A stretch of 30,549 bases of DNA, from the IMG/VR virus record IMGVR_UViG_3300042375_000103, positions 1 to 30,549 of that record; one strand, 5' to 3'. This stretch comes from a virus. This document shows, one piece after another, positions 6,205 through 13,770 of the stretch. The position numbers and the translations under genes were made by a program. Every line of letters starts with the position of its first letter. The first letter of the stretch is position 1. The notes under the pieces were generated by a model. It worked only from the letters and a program-made list of their open reading frames with translations. It did no database searches and had not been told where the DNA came from.

Positions 6205-8001
6205 TTAGTTTTTAAATCCCATTTTATCCCAATATTCTTTTGTGTATCCTTTTCTTGGCATATCAGCAGGCTTCATAGATACTTCTTTTTCGTTTCTAAT
6301 TCTATACCCGTACTTTTCAGCTATTCTATTGCTTAATGGTTTAGCACTTGGATTTGTAGGGTCTACTTTTACACCTTCTAAATTAGCATAAGTTCTGCGC
6401 AGCCACCGATGTTCACATCTTGGCCCGCCTTTGTATAACCATATAGAATAATTAGCAGCACCACCCTTACCAAAACCTGCGTTTACTGCTTCACTTTCCA
6501 TAGCTATAATATCTTCTTTACGATATACTTTATCAGCGTTTAACATTTTATTGCAAAATTCTCTTTCACCTGTTAAATTACCGCTATAAACGTAACGTGT
6601 AATAAAGTTTACGCCATCAATTACTTTATCTTGCTCAGGGCTTTTAATGTTTGGCCTTGCAGTACCTGTACTAACAAATTTCCATACTTTAGATAGTAAT
6701 GATTTATCTTCTTTTTTATTTATAGATTCTAATTCAGTATCTAATTCATCTTCTAAATCGTAATCAACTTCTGTTTCATCAATCAATAACCATTCATCAC
6801 CTAATACTTCGCCTTTTTTTATTAATTCATCAGCTACTGATTCAGAACCTAAACAAGTGTGTGAACTTAAACCTGTTTCTTCAGCTACTTGTTCTTGTGT
6901 AGTAGTGTTTTCTAAATCAGTAAATTCTAATGGTTGAATAGTTCTAAAGTATAATTTTAAAGAAATACTGTTTACCGCTAAAATTGTATCTAATGCTGAA
7001 CAAATTTCTTCTTGGTATGGTTTAATTACAATGTTGTCAAACAATAAAGTAGCAGTTTTAATTTCATCTGCATTGTTTCCTAATCCACCATCACCTGTGC
7101 GTACTCCTAAAAGCATAGGTGAAGTTACACGGTGTCCTACAATTAGTTTTTCAAAACATTCTTTGCTTAAGTATTCGTAGTGTGCAGGTGCATCTGTTAA
7201 AGGTAAATCATCAACTGTAGTTTTAGATTCAGCATTAGCATTAAAAGCTATAATTACTTTTTCACCTTGTGCGCCTGTTACCTTAGAAAGAACATCACGT
7301 TTGATTCTATCACGCATTTCTTCAGAAGGAATACCATTGTTAAAATTGATAACTTTAGTTCCACTAAATCCGTTTGCAATATCGTTTATAAGGTAATCAC
7401 CTATTGATTCCTCTAAATAAGCATAAGGCAAAGCGCCTGAATAATCTATAGGTGTATAGTAGTGAAACCCTGAAACGTATGGTTTAATAATATAAATTTC
7501 TACTTCGTTTCCGTTACCAAAACCAAAAGCAGGAATCTTTTTAGGTTCTTCGCTTGGCTTCTTTTTTGTCCAATCAGGGAAGTAATACCAATTTTCTATT
7601 TCGCCTTTATCATTGCATTTTTCAGCACGTAAAGTATGCATAGGGAAGTGAGAAATAGATTTAACTAAATTCTTTTCCATTACAACCTGCATTGCAGCCA
7701 TTCCTAATAACTTGCGTTCTAACGCTACTTTCTTTAAACAGTCAGGTTTAATGATAGACATCATTTGTGCGTATTCATTAGGCTTTCTATTAGCATCTAA
7801 TGCACCTAATCCTTTACCGTATATCATATTAGTGATACCTGTAATAATAGCGCCATTTGAAGTACTATATAAGAATCTATCTATTAAGTACTGAAAGTAA
7901 TTGTTATCGTGTCCGTATTCGATGTAATTATTTCTTTTACTTTCTCGAATCTCAGGCGATGTATAAGCCGATAAATTAACAACTGAAATATTATTAGTCA
8001 T
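6205..8001 (-). CDS. Portal protein with C-terminal minor-head (MuF-like) extension
   Basis: The 598 aa product has a portal-like body. Features are an N-terminal NNYIEYGHDNNYFQYLIDRF segment, SNGAIITGITNMIYGKGL near 48-65, a central wing/stem region with PMLLGVRTGDGGLGNNADEIKTA near 295-317, and a long acidic helix near 410-430. After a Lys/Glu linker comes a separate domain (about 460-598) with ITRYVYSGNLTGEREFCNKM, KEDIIAM and YKGGPRCEHRWLRRTY. This resembles the C-terminal zinc-knuckle-like part of MuF minor head proteins. No separate MuF gene is seen, so the two functions may be joined. The protein forms the dodecameric DNA channel at the capsid vertex. Confidence 0.82.
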   Translation of the reverse strand: MTNNISVVNLSAYTSPEIRESKRNNYIEYGHDNNYFQYLIDRFLYSTSNGAIITGITNMIYGKGLGALDANRKPNEYAQMMSIIKPDCLKKVALERKLLGMAAMQVVMEKNLVKSISHFPMHTLRAEKCNDKGEIENWYYFPDWTKKKPSEEPKKIPAFGFGNGNEVEIYIIKPYVSGFHYYTPIDYSGALPYAYLEESIGDYLINDIANGFSGTKVINFNNGIPSEEMRDRIKRDVLSKVTGAQGEKVIIAFNANAESKTTVDDLPLTDAPAHYEYLSKECFEKLIVGHRVTSPMLLGVRTGDGGLGNNADEIKTATLLFDNIVIKPYQEEICSALDTILAVNSISLKLYFRTIQPLEFTDLENTTTQEQVAEETGLSSHTCLGSESVADELIKKGEVLGDEWLLIDETEVDYDLEDELDTELESINKKEDKSLLSKVWKFVSTGTARPNIKSPEQDKVIDGVNFITRYVYSGNLTGEREFCNKMLNADKVYRKEDIIAMESEAVNAGFGKGGAANYSIWLYKGGPRCEHRWLRRTYANLEGVKVDPTNPSAKPLSNRIAEKYGYRIRNEKEVSMKPADMPRKGYTKEYWDKMGFKN

Positions 8002-8335
8002 ATATTATAAATTCATTAGATGTAGCGTGTGCAACGTAAACACCCTGATTAATTGTGTATGTAGAAATAGATTGATTTGTACACATTATTTTATCTCTAT
8101 AAACGACGTTTGCGCCATCAAAACAAGTTAAGTTATATGTACGACCATCTATTAAGAATTCAAACGTTAAATCTTCTTGAAATTGCATCCAATACTTTTC
8201 TGTTACAAGTACAGGGTTTTCTATTTCGTGTTCTACATTCGCTAATTCATCTTTAAACACCATAGAAGTAATATTACAACTACGTGGCATAAACTTAAAA
8301 TTTTGTGAGTATGTAGAATCCTTTAAAACTATCAT
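7994..8335 (-). CDS. Hypothetical head/neck structural protein
   Basis: The 113 aa product starts MIVLKDSTYSQNFKFMPRSC and is beta-rich, with alternating aromatic and polar residues (MQFQEDLTFEFLIDGRTYNLTCFDG). I chose the ATG at 8335. The longer frame to 8404 would begin inside the terminator hairpin at 8406-8383 and adds a hydrophobic leader. It overlaps the portal start by 8 bases. Position between the major tail protein and portal suggests a virion component. Function is not recognised. Confidence 0.6.
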   Translation of the reverse strand: MIVLKDSTYSQNFKFMPRSCNITSMVFKDELANVEHEIENPVLVTEKYWMQFQEDLTFEFLIDGRTYNLTCFDGANVVYRDKIMCTNQSISTYTINQGVYVAHATSNEFIIYD

Positions 8336-8382
8336 TCTATTTTTTATTAAATAATAAATAAAAGTCAAAATTGTTTTAAAAT

Positions 8383-8406
8383 AAAAAAGGGTAGCTAATG
8401 CCACCC
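8383..8406 (-). terminator. Terminator/attenuator after the major tail protein gene
   Basis: On the minus strand GGGTGGC (8406-8400), a 4 base loop and GCTACCC (8395-8389) pair over seven positions, one a G-U, and are followed by TTTTTTAT. No TANNTTTG promoter follows before the next gene at 8335. Expression of the portal operon therefore needs read-through, so this probably acts as an attenuator. Confidence 0.78.
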
Positions 8407-8428
8407 TTAATTAAATTGTAAGAATAAA

Positions 8429-8956
8429 TTAGCTACCTAAAACGATAGTAAATCCTGCACCTGCTAAATCATCACCGATAAAATTAGCTGCTACACGTTC
8501 CATTCCTTTTAATTCTAATGTGTATCCTGATAAATCGCCCATTACAGTTCCTGAAACAATAGTTCCACCTGTAACTTCCATTCCGTGTTCTAAACCACAA
8601 TAGAATAAGTTTCCGTTGTTATCTTCTACAATCACTTGTGGACGTCCGTAAGCCAACAATTTGATTTGTTTATGTGTAACAATATCTAAACTTTTTAACT
8701 GAAGTTTTACACTTTGGTCAAAAAATGTAGTTCCGTTTTCACGTGAAGAAGTTATAGTTTGGTCAAAACTATTCGTTCCTTTTAATTCATATTTATATGC
8801 TGAAGGTGTACCTGTAACGGTATCGATTACATCTGTATTCGTTGCGTTATATGTATATCCTGTTGCATCACCCCAATTCACAAAATAAACGGCTTTTAAA
8901 CCGCCTACTGCTGATTTACAGGGTTCTAATCTTCCGAGAGTTATATCACAAGCCAT
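8429..8956 (-). CDS. Major tail (tube) protein, probable
   Basis: The 175 aa protein begins MACDITLGRLEPCKSAVGGL. Its central segments (SFDQTITSSRENGTTFFDQS, KLLAYGRPQVIVEDNNGNLF) and C-terminal DLSGYTLELKGME resemble siphovirus tube proteins of flavobacterial phages, as I recall them. It is beta-strand rich with a single-domain size, as expected for hexameric tube subunits. It lies directly downstream of the capsid gene and is bracketed by terminators on both sides, which would give a short abundant message. The tube assignment is moderate; a head decoration protein is the main alternative. Confidence 0.68.
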   Translation of the reverse strand: MACDITLGRLEPCKSAVGGLKAVYFVNWGDATGYTYNATNTDVIDTVTGTPSAYKYELKGTNSFDQTITSSRENGTTFFDQSVKLQLKSLDIVTHKQIKLLAYGRPQVIVEDNNGNLFYCGLEHGMEVTGGTIVSGTVMGDLSGYTLELKGMERVAANFIGDDLAGAGFTIVLGS

Positions 8957-8980
8957 TTTTTATATTTTTTTAAGATTAAT

Positions 8981-9010
8981 AAAAAAAAAGGTGATGTTTA
9001 TTGCACCACC
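8981..9010 (-). terminator. Terminator/attenuator after the major capsid gene
   Basis: On the minus strand GGTGGTG (9010-9004), a 7 base loop and CATCACC (8996-8990) form a seven-pair stem with one G-U, then nine T (A-run 8981-8989). It lies 22 bases past the capsid stop. The next gene starts at 8956 with no promoter between them, so read-through must supply it. The stem sequence differs slightly from the GGGTAGC family. Confidence 0.8.
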
Positions 9011-9032
9011 TTTTCTTGTTTATTTATTATGA

Positions 9033-9977
9033 TTATGCAGCAGGAGTGTACAATACAATTTCACTACCAATTCCGTATTGAACTACAGCAGTAAAACGCA
9101 TTACAACTCTTACGTTTTGTGAACCATCGATTGGCGACATATCAATTAATTGAACTTCGTTTTGGTCTGATAACAAACCTGTTCCGAAATATAAGTTTGA
9201 TTTTTGTGCAGCCATCATATAATCTGTAGCCATTCCTTCTGCTACGAATACTTTGATTCCGTCAAAAGAAAGTGAACCATTATTCCACCATTGTGTACCC
9301 ATTGCGTTAGTACCGTTAGCACCTAAGCCACTTGCACCAAAACCACCTAATGCACGTACATAATCACGAGCAACTGATTGTGAAACGTACAAGTACAAAT
9401 CTTCTTTTCCGTACAATGCAGCAGGAATTAAATCTACTAATTTACCCATTTCAGCAATTACGTTAGCAGCAGTAACACCACCTGAAGCAGGTGAAGCAAC
9501 ATCTAAAACTGTAGCATCAGCAGTAGCCAAAGTTACAAATCCATCAAATTCACCTGCAGTAGCAGTAGCACCTTTCCAAATGTTTTGTTCTGTTTTTTCA
9601 GCAACTTTAGCAGCTACGTGAGCAATTAAGAAATCAGCAAATGAAGGAGGCAAATTATCAAAGGCAGAATAACCCATTGTAATCGCTTCCCACGTGTTAT
9701 GGAAATCTTTTTTACACAATTGTAAATTTACTTGAAATTCTTCAGGTGTAATAATTCTTTCAGTTAGTGTAACTGTAGAAGTAGCATCAAAATCACAAGT
9801 AGCATTTTTTACAATACCATCTGTAGCAATTTTTTGAATTACTTGTTTGTATTTTACGTTAGGTAAAACTTCGATTCCACCATTTGCGATAGTAGAACCT
9901 GATAATAATGCAGCAGAAATGTATTTTCCTGCAAATTCTCCCGCATAGGTCGAAGTAATAGAAGTAGTAGTAGCCAT
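9033..9977 (-). CDS. Major capsid protein
   Basis: The 314 aa product is the best major capsid candidate. It has HK97-fold size, an Ala/Gly/Thr-rich N-terminal arm (MATTTSITSTYAGEFAGKYI), a strand-helix pattern with EEFQVNLQLCKKDFHNTWEA (about 79-98) and a spine-helix-like FADFLIAHVAAKVAEKTEQN segment. It ends in a strand-rich region, VRVVMRFTAVVQYGIGSEIVLY. It lies downstream of the protease and scaffold-like genes and is followed directly by a strong terminator, consistent with high expression. Its base composition is less AT-rich than the small early genes, as often seen for abundant virion proteins. Confidence 0.82.
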   Translation of the reverse strand: MATTTSITSTYAGEFAGKYISAALLSGSTIANGGIEVLPNVKYKQVIQKIATDGIVKNATCDFDATSTVTLTERIITPEEFQVNLQLCKKDFHNTWEAITMGYSAFDNLPPSFADFLIAHVAAKVAEKTEQNIWKGATATAGEFDGFVTLATADATVLDVASPASGGVTAANVIAEMGKLVDLIPAALYGKEDLYLYVSQSVARDYVRALGGFGASGLGANGTNAMGTQWWNNGSLSFDGIKVFVAEGMATDYMMAAQKSNLYFGTGLLSDQNEVQLIDMSPIDGSQNVRVVMRFTAVVQYGIGSEIVLYTPAA

Positions 9978-9986
9978 TTTTTATAT

Positions 9987-10523
9987 TTAGTTAAAAAGTT
10001 TAGACATTACAAGGTCTTGTGTAGACATTGTTCGATTAGATGAAATTTTATTTAATTTAACAGAAGATTTAACTTCCGGTGAGTGTGTTAAAGGTTGTAC
10101 ATCAACTTCAGCACTTAACTCTTGTTTTACTGATTTTAATTCAGCAATTTCAGCACGTAGTTTTTCAATTTCAGAAAAGAACATTTCTTTAGTGATTGAT
10201 TCAACTACACGTTTAGGAGCAGCAGCTTGCGCTTCAACTTCTACTTCAGCTTCAGGTGTAACTTCTTCTTCAGCAGGCGCAACTTCTTCAGGCATTTCAA
10301 TAGAAGCAATAACACCTTCTACTTCAACTTTCAAAATGTTTCCATCTTCAAGTTTGTATTCTCCAACAGGTAAAGCAATTCTATCTTCACCGTTTACAAT
10401 GAATACCGCTGCTTCTGCTTCAAAAACTTCTGCTTCGATAACAGTAACACCATCTTCAAGTTTCATTTGGGCAAGTTTTACCTCCATTCCCAAAAGCGTT
10501 TTAATTTCGTTAATTACATTCAT
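9987..10523 (-). CDS. Scaffold-like or capsid-assembly protein
   Basis: The 178 aa product has a compact beta-rich N-terminal part (about 12-78, with QMKLEDGVTVIEAEVFE and IALPVGEYKLEDG). A very acidic Ala/Glu/Pro stretch follows (about 80-103), then a coiled coil (FFSEIEKLRAEIAELKSVKQEL, about 115-136) and a basic, polar C-terminal tail ending SKLFN. Acid-rich plus coiled-coil architecture immediately upstream of the capsid gene (9 bases) is typical of scaffolding proteins that are displaced or cleaved during maturation. A decoration role for the N-terminal domain is also possible. Confidence 0.65.
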   Translation of the reverse strand: MNVINEIKTLLGMEVKLAQMKLEDGVTVIEAEVFEAEAAVFIVNGEDRIALPVGEYKLEDGNILKVEVEGVIASIEMPEEVAPAEEEVTPEAEVEVEAQAAAPKRVVESITKEMFFSEIEKLRAEIAELKSVKQELSAEVDVQPLTHSPEVKSSVKLNKISSNRTMSTQDLVMSKLFN

Positions 10524-10551
10524 ATTTACTTATTTAAATTTATTTTAAAAA

Positions 10552-10950
10552 CTATGCCATATATTTATTAGCACCATTAATAGCAGAATTTACTTTTAAA
10601 CCTTTATCTGCAAAATCATTCCAACCTTTAATATCAGCTCTTTGTAATCCTAAATCAGAAGCAGCTTTACCTGCTTTTTCCCAAATTTTATCTTCATTAG
10701 CTTGAAATTTTTCAGCTACAGAATATGCTTTTTTTACATTTGAAATAGCAGTTTGTAATTCTTTTTGAGCATCTAAAATAATTTTATTTATATTATCAGC
10801 TTTTGATACTGAACCTTCTAAATCTTTTGATACAGTTTCAGCATTATTGGCCGCAGTAGCAATATCTTCTACTAAACCTAATTCTACTTTCTGTGTAGCT
10901 AATTCTGTTTTTCCAAACAAAGCGTTGTTTACTAATTTTTCAGTTGTCAT
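10552..10950 (-). CDS. Helical structural-module protein of unknown function
   Basis: The 132 aa protein is almost entirely helical (TQKVELGLVEDIATAANNAE, KADNINKIILDAQKELQTAI) with heptad-like spacing of hydrophobics. It ends with a short Gly/Asn-rich SAINGANKYMA. It lies between the Cys-rich 50 aa gene and the scaffold-like gene, so it may be an internal head or assembly protein. I recognise similar proteins in flavobacterial phage head modules but know of no function. Confidence 0.6.
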   Translation of the reverse strand: MTTEKLVNNALFGKTELATQKVELGLVEDIATAANNAETVSKDLEGSVSKADNINKIILDAQKELQTAISNVKKAYSVAEKFQANEDKIWEKAGKAASDLGLQRADIKGWNDFADKGLKVNSAINGANKYMA

Positions 10951-10997
10951 AGTACATTTTTTATTTATTAATAATTGTTGTTTTAAATTGTTATAAA

Positions 10998-11150
10998 TTA
11001 CTGCGCAGGTTCGTTGCCTTGTCCTACTAAAGTACCTATACCTTGTTCACGTAACTTACCATTGCAGCATTTAGAGTTGTACGTATTATCTTTACACAAG
11101 CAACCACGTTTACCGCCTTTTGGTGAAGTTGTTTTTATTTCTTTACTCAT
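10998..11150 (-). CDS. Small Cys-rich protein in the head module
   Basis: The 50 aa product (MSKEIKTTSPKGGKRGCLCK...) contains a CLC and a later KCCN motif (RGCLCKDNTYNSKCCNGKL), suggesting metal binding or disulphide-type packing. A GIGTLVGQGNEPAQ tail follows. It overlaps the protease gene stop by 8 bases. I recall the CLCKDxTY-SKCC pattern from other Bacteroidota phage structural modules. It is a real gene by coupling and composition; its function is unknown. Confidence 0.65.
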   Translation of the reverse strand: MSKEIKTTSPKGGKRGCLCKDNTYNSKCCNGKLREQGIGTLVGQGNEPAQ

Positions 11151-11721
11151 CTTTTAGTAGTTGTTTAATTTTTTCAATTATTTCATCTTCTTTAGCTTTT
11201 TGAAAGTTCATTTCTACTTTGTCGCTGAAGTAGCCTTCTATTGAAAATCCTTTAACTTTTTTAGTTTTAACAAACTCCTGCCAAATATCTTCGTTATTTA
11301 CTTTCATAGAAACCATCCAAGTTCCAATAGGCATTTCTAAACCATAGTTACGTGATTTATCTACTTCACTTTCTACTATCCAAGATTCAACTACTGATAA
11401 ATCTTTTAGCTTTGTGCTATGTTCTAAAGTTGCGTTATTTTGAAACCCATTCATTAAGTATAACTCACTTGCTTTTTTAACTGTATCTTTTGAAAAGAAA
11501 ATATAGTATTCATCATCACCACTTCTTCTGTAAATGTTTTTATTAGGTATCAATGCAGCACCCATTAAAATTCTTTTATCAGAATCTACTTCAGCAAGTT
11601 TAATTTCTATTTCTTTATTTAGTGCTACAAAGTTTTCTTCTATTGCAGGATTTTCTACAATTGAAATTGCTTCTACACCTGTAGCTTTATCATCATCTAA
11701 TATTAATTCTACTATTCGCAT
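11143..11721 (-). CDS. Prohead maturation protease (XkdF-like, S78_2-type)
   Basis: The 192 aa product matches the XkdF-type putative head proteases. It has an N-terminal AISIVENPAIEENF segment (about 18-31) and ILMGAALIPNKNIYR (51-65). The TLEHS motif holds the candidate catalytic His (H101), followed by VVESWIVES (110-118). GTWMVSMKVN contains a candidate catalytic Ser (S138), and KGFSIEGYF follows at 157-165. Such enzymes cleave scaffold and capsid N-termini during head maturation. It lies upstream of the scaffold-like and capsid genes, but directly after the tape measure, which is an unusual neighbour. The exact catalytic residues are assigned by pattern only. Confidence 0.75.
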   Translation of the reverse strand: MRIVELILDDDKATGVEAISIVENPAIEENFVALNKEIEIKLAEVDSDKRILMGAALIPNKNIYRRSGDDEYYIFFSKDTVKKASELYLMNGFQNNATLEHSTKLKDLSVVESWIVESEVDKSRNYGLEMPIGTWMVSMKVNNEDIWQEFVKTKKVKGFSIEGYFSDKVEMNFQKAKEDEIIEKIKQLLKDE

Positions 11722-11764
11722 TTTGTTTTTATTTTAAAATTAATTTATACTGATTTTGTTTTAT

Positions 11765-13633
11765 TTATCCTAATGTAGCTGAACGTATTATGTTTCTATC
11801 TAAACCTTGCGCAGTGGTGACTGAGTTAGCCGTTACGTATGTCATAATTGGTTGTTGTTCTCTATTACTAATTGCACCTGCTAATTGATTAACACCTGTA
11901 GCACCTACTACGTTAAATTGTGGAGCAGAACCTGTTGGGCTTGGTGCAGTACTACCACCTGAAGCAGCAGCACCTCCGCCACCGCCACCTGATAATAATT
12001 GTTTTGCTCTTACAATATTAGAAGCTACAGATAAAGCAGTAGAAGTATAAGATAACACACGCGCAATAGTTCCAATTCCGGGAACTAATGGAAAAGCTAA
12101 TTGTGCAGCTACACCTTCAGCGTTTGCTAATGTAGAAGCCTTAGATAATGCTACTGCTGAATCAATACCAATTTGAGTTAATGCTAATGCTTTAGAAATA
12201 GCTTGACCTGCTTTTGTTCTACCTAAACCTGTAGTTTCTATTCCTTGAATTATATTTTCTAAATTTTGTTTAGAGTTTGCAATAGCATTGTTTCTATCTT
12301 CTTCTGCTTTTATTGCATCCGCTTTTATTTGTTCGTTTTTATCTTTTTCGTTTTGCTTGATTTCGTTTCCGATTTCTTGCATTCTTGTTTTAAGTTCTAT
12401 TTCAGCATCTACCCTTGCTTGTGTACCTTCATTAGCGTTTTTTATTTTTAATTCTAATCTTTCTTTTTCTGATTTTTGTTCGGCAAGTAATATTTCTTTT
12501 TCAACGCTTAATCTTTTTAAATTATCTTCTTCTAAAGAAGCGGCAAACTTTTCGTTTTCCAAAGCCAATAATGCAGTAGCATCAATTTCACTTTGTTTTA
12601 ATTCAGTTAGTTCTTTTGATAAAGCAACACGATTTGATTCTTGTTCACTTGTTAAACCTTCAACTTGATTTTTTACAGATAACACATTAGTTTCTGCTTG
12701 TGTTAAAGCTATTTTATTTGCAGTAGATTTGTTTAATTCATAAGTTGCCTGTGCTGCTTCAAGTTGTTTGTTAGCTAATTTAGTCATTGCCTCACCCTGC
12801 AAATCTAAAATGCCTTTTAACAAATCGTTAGCTTCAATTCTTTCTTTAATACTTAGTAAATCATTATCACGAATTTTCCTTTGTTTCTCGGCATCAATAC
12901 CATATTTTTCAACTAATTTAGCTTGGTCTGCTGCTGCTAATAATGCTGATTTTTGTAATTCATTATTTGCCTCTGCTGCATTCCACGTTTCTTTACCATA
13001 TTTACTAATAGCGTTGCCAATATCTTCAACTGCTTTTCCTGCTCTATCTACTGAATTGTTTACACCTGTAAAAATATCTACTGATTCTTTACCTGCCTTC
13101 TTAACTGATTCAACTGCCGCAGCAAATTTACCCTCAAATAAGTTACCTAATGCTTCGCCTAAATAACCTGCAGTTTTTAATAACGAATTAAAGCGTTCAA
13201 TTAAATTTTCTTGAATTAAAGTTCCTAATTTTTCAATGTGTTTTTGTGGATTCTCAAATATATCTTTAAAGAAATCAATTACATCAGGTATGTTTTTAAT
13301 TAAAAAGCTTACTAAGTCATTAAATACTTTTGATAAAGCACCTAAAGCAGTTGCAAATTTATCAGCTACTACTTGGTTTTGTGAAAACACATCTTTAAGT
13401 ATAGCAAACGCTTCAAGAAGCAAGCCTATACCCATTGCTTTTAATGATAAACCTACTGCTTTAAATCCTTCGCCAATAGATTTAACACCCTTTTCTGCGT
13501 TCTTTGCTGATTTGCCAATATCTTCAGTTTCCTTTTGAACATTTTGCATACCTTTTTTAAGGTCGTTTACATCTTTAACAACCTTATCAAAATTGCTTTT
13601 TAACTCTAAATCTATTTCGTACTTTTCAGCCAT
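11765..13633 (-). CDS. Tape measure protein
   Basis: The 622 aa product sets tail length and is ejected with DNA. It begins with a coiled-coil N-terminus (EIDLELKSNFDKVVKDVNDLKKGM) and a hydrophobic region with SLKAMGIGLLLEAFAILKD (about 63-81). Long Ala/Glu/Lys coiled coils span about 230-480. Hydrophobic helical segments follow near 490-545 (GIDSAVALSKASTLANAEGV, PLVPGIGTIARVLSYTSTAL). A Gly-rich linker and a Pro/Ser stretch precede the C-terminus. From the usual 1.5 Å per residue the tail would be roughly 90 nm. Several long plus-strand frames inside it are composition shadows. Confidence 0.9.
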   Translation of the reverse strand: MAEKYEIDLELKSNFDKVVKDVNDLKKGMQNVQKETEDIGKSAKNAEKGVKSIGEGFKAVGLSLKAMGIGLLLEAFAILKDVFSQNQVVADKFATALGALSKVFNDLVSFLIKNIPDVIDFFKDIFENPQKHIEKLGTLIQENLIERFNSLLKTAGYLGEALGNLFEGKFAAAVESVKKAGKESVDIFTGVNNSVDRAGKAVEDIGNAISKYGKETWNAAEANNELQKSALLAAADQAKLVEKYGIDAEKQRKIRDNDLLSIKERIEANDLLKGILDLQGEAMTKLANKQLEAAQATYELNKSTANKIALTQAETNVLSVKNQVEGLTSEQESNRVALSKELTELKQSEIDATALLALENEKFAASLEEDNLKRLSVEKEILLAEQKSEKERLELKIKNANEGTQARVDAEIELKTRMQEIGNEIKQNEKDKNEQIKADAIKAEEDRNNAIANSKQNLENIIQGIETTGLGRTKAGQAISKALALTQIGIDSAVALSKASTLANAEGVAAQLAFPLVPGIGTIARVLSYTSTALSVASNIVRAKQLLSGGGGGGAAASGGSTAPSPTGSAPQFNVVGATGVNQLAGAISNREQQPIMTYVTANSVTTAQGLDRNIIRSATLG

Positions 13634-13770
13634 TTCATTTCCCTTTTAATTTGTGTATATCCTTTTTTAAATGTTTTAGGTAGTTCGTATTTACCTTTAG
13701 CAATTTCTATTAATTCGCTTTGTCCGTAATGTTCTGTGCATTGCAGAAGTTCTAATATTTGTTTAAGCAT
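13612..13770 (-). CDS. Small protein between tail-tip gene and tape measure
   Basis: The 52 aa frame starts MLKQILELLQCTEHYGQSEL and ends with a basic segment. It overlaps the stop of the 794 aa tail gene by 8 bases and the tape measure start by 22 bases, so it fills the only gap in this stretch. Its single Cys and helical pattern give no hint of function. Its place directly upstream of the tape measure is where tail assembly chaperones often sit, but it does not resemble one. Confidence 0.6.
   Translation of the reverse strand: MLKQILELLQCTEHYGQSELIEIAKGKYELPKTFKKGYTQIKREMKWLKSTK

Noticed and set aside
10192-10548. Plus-strand frame opposite the scaffold-like gene
   Set aside because: The Ser/Thr/Ala-biased translation mirrors the Glu/Ala-rich minus-strand protein; no start context or domain.
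12288-12668. Long plus-strand open frames inside the tape measure gene (also 12768-13166 and 13236-13538)
   Set aside because: They are antisense to a clear tape measure gene, have Ser/Phe/Leu-biased composition typical of reverse-frame shadows of coiled coils, and lack promoters.
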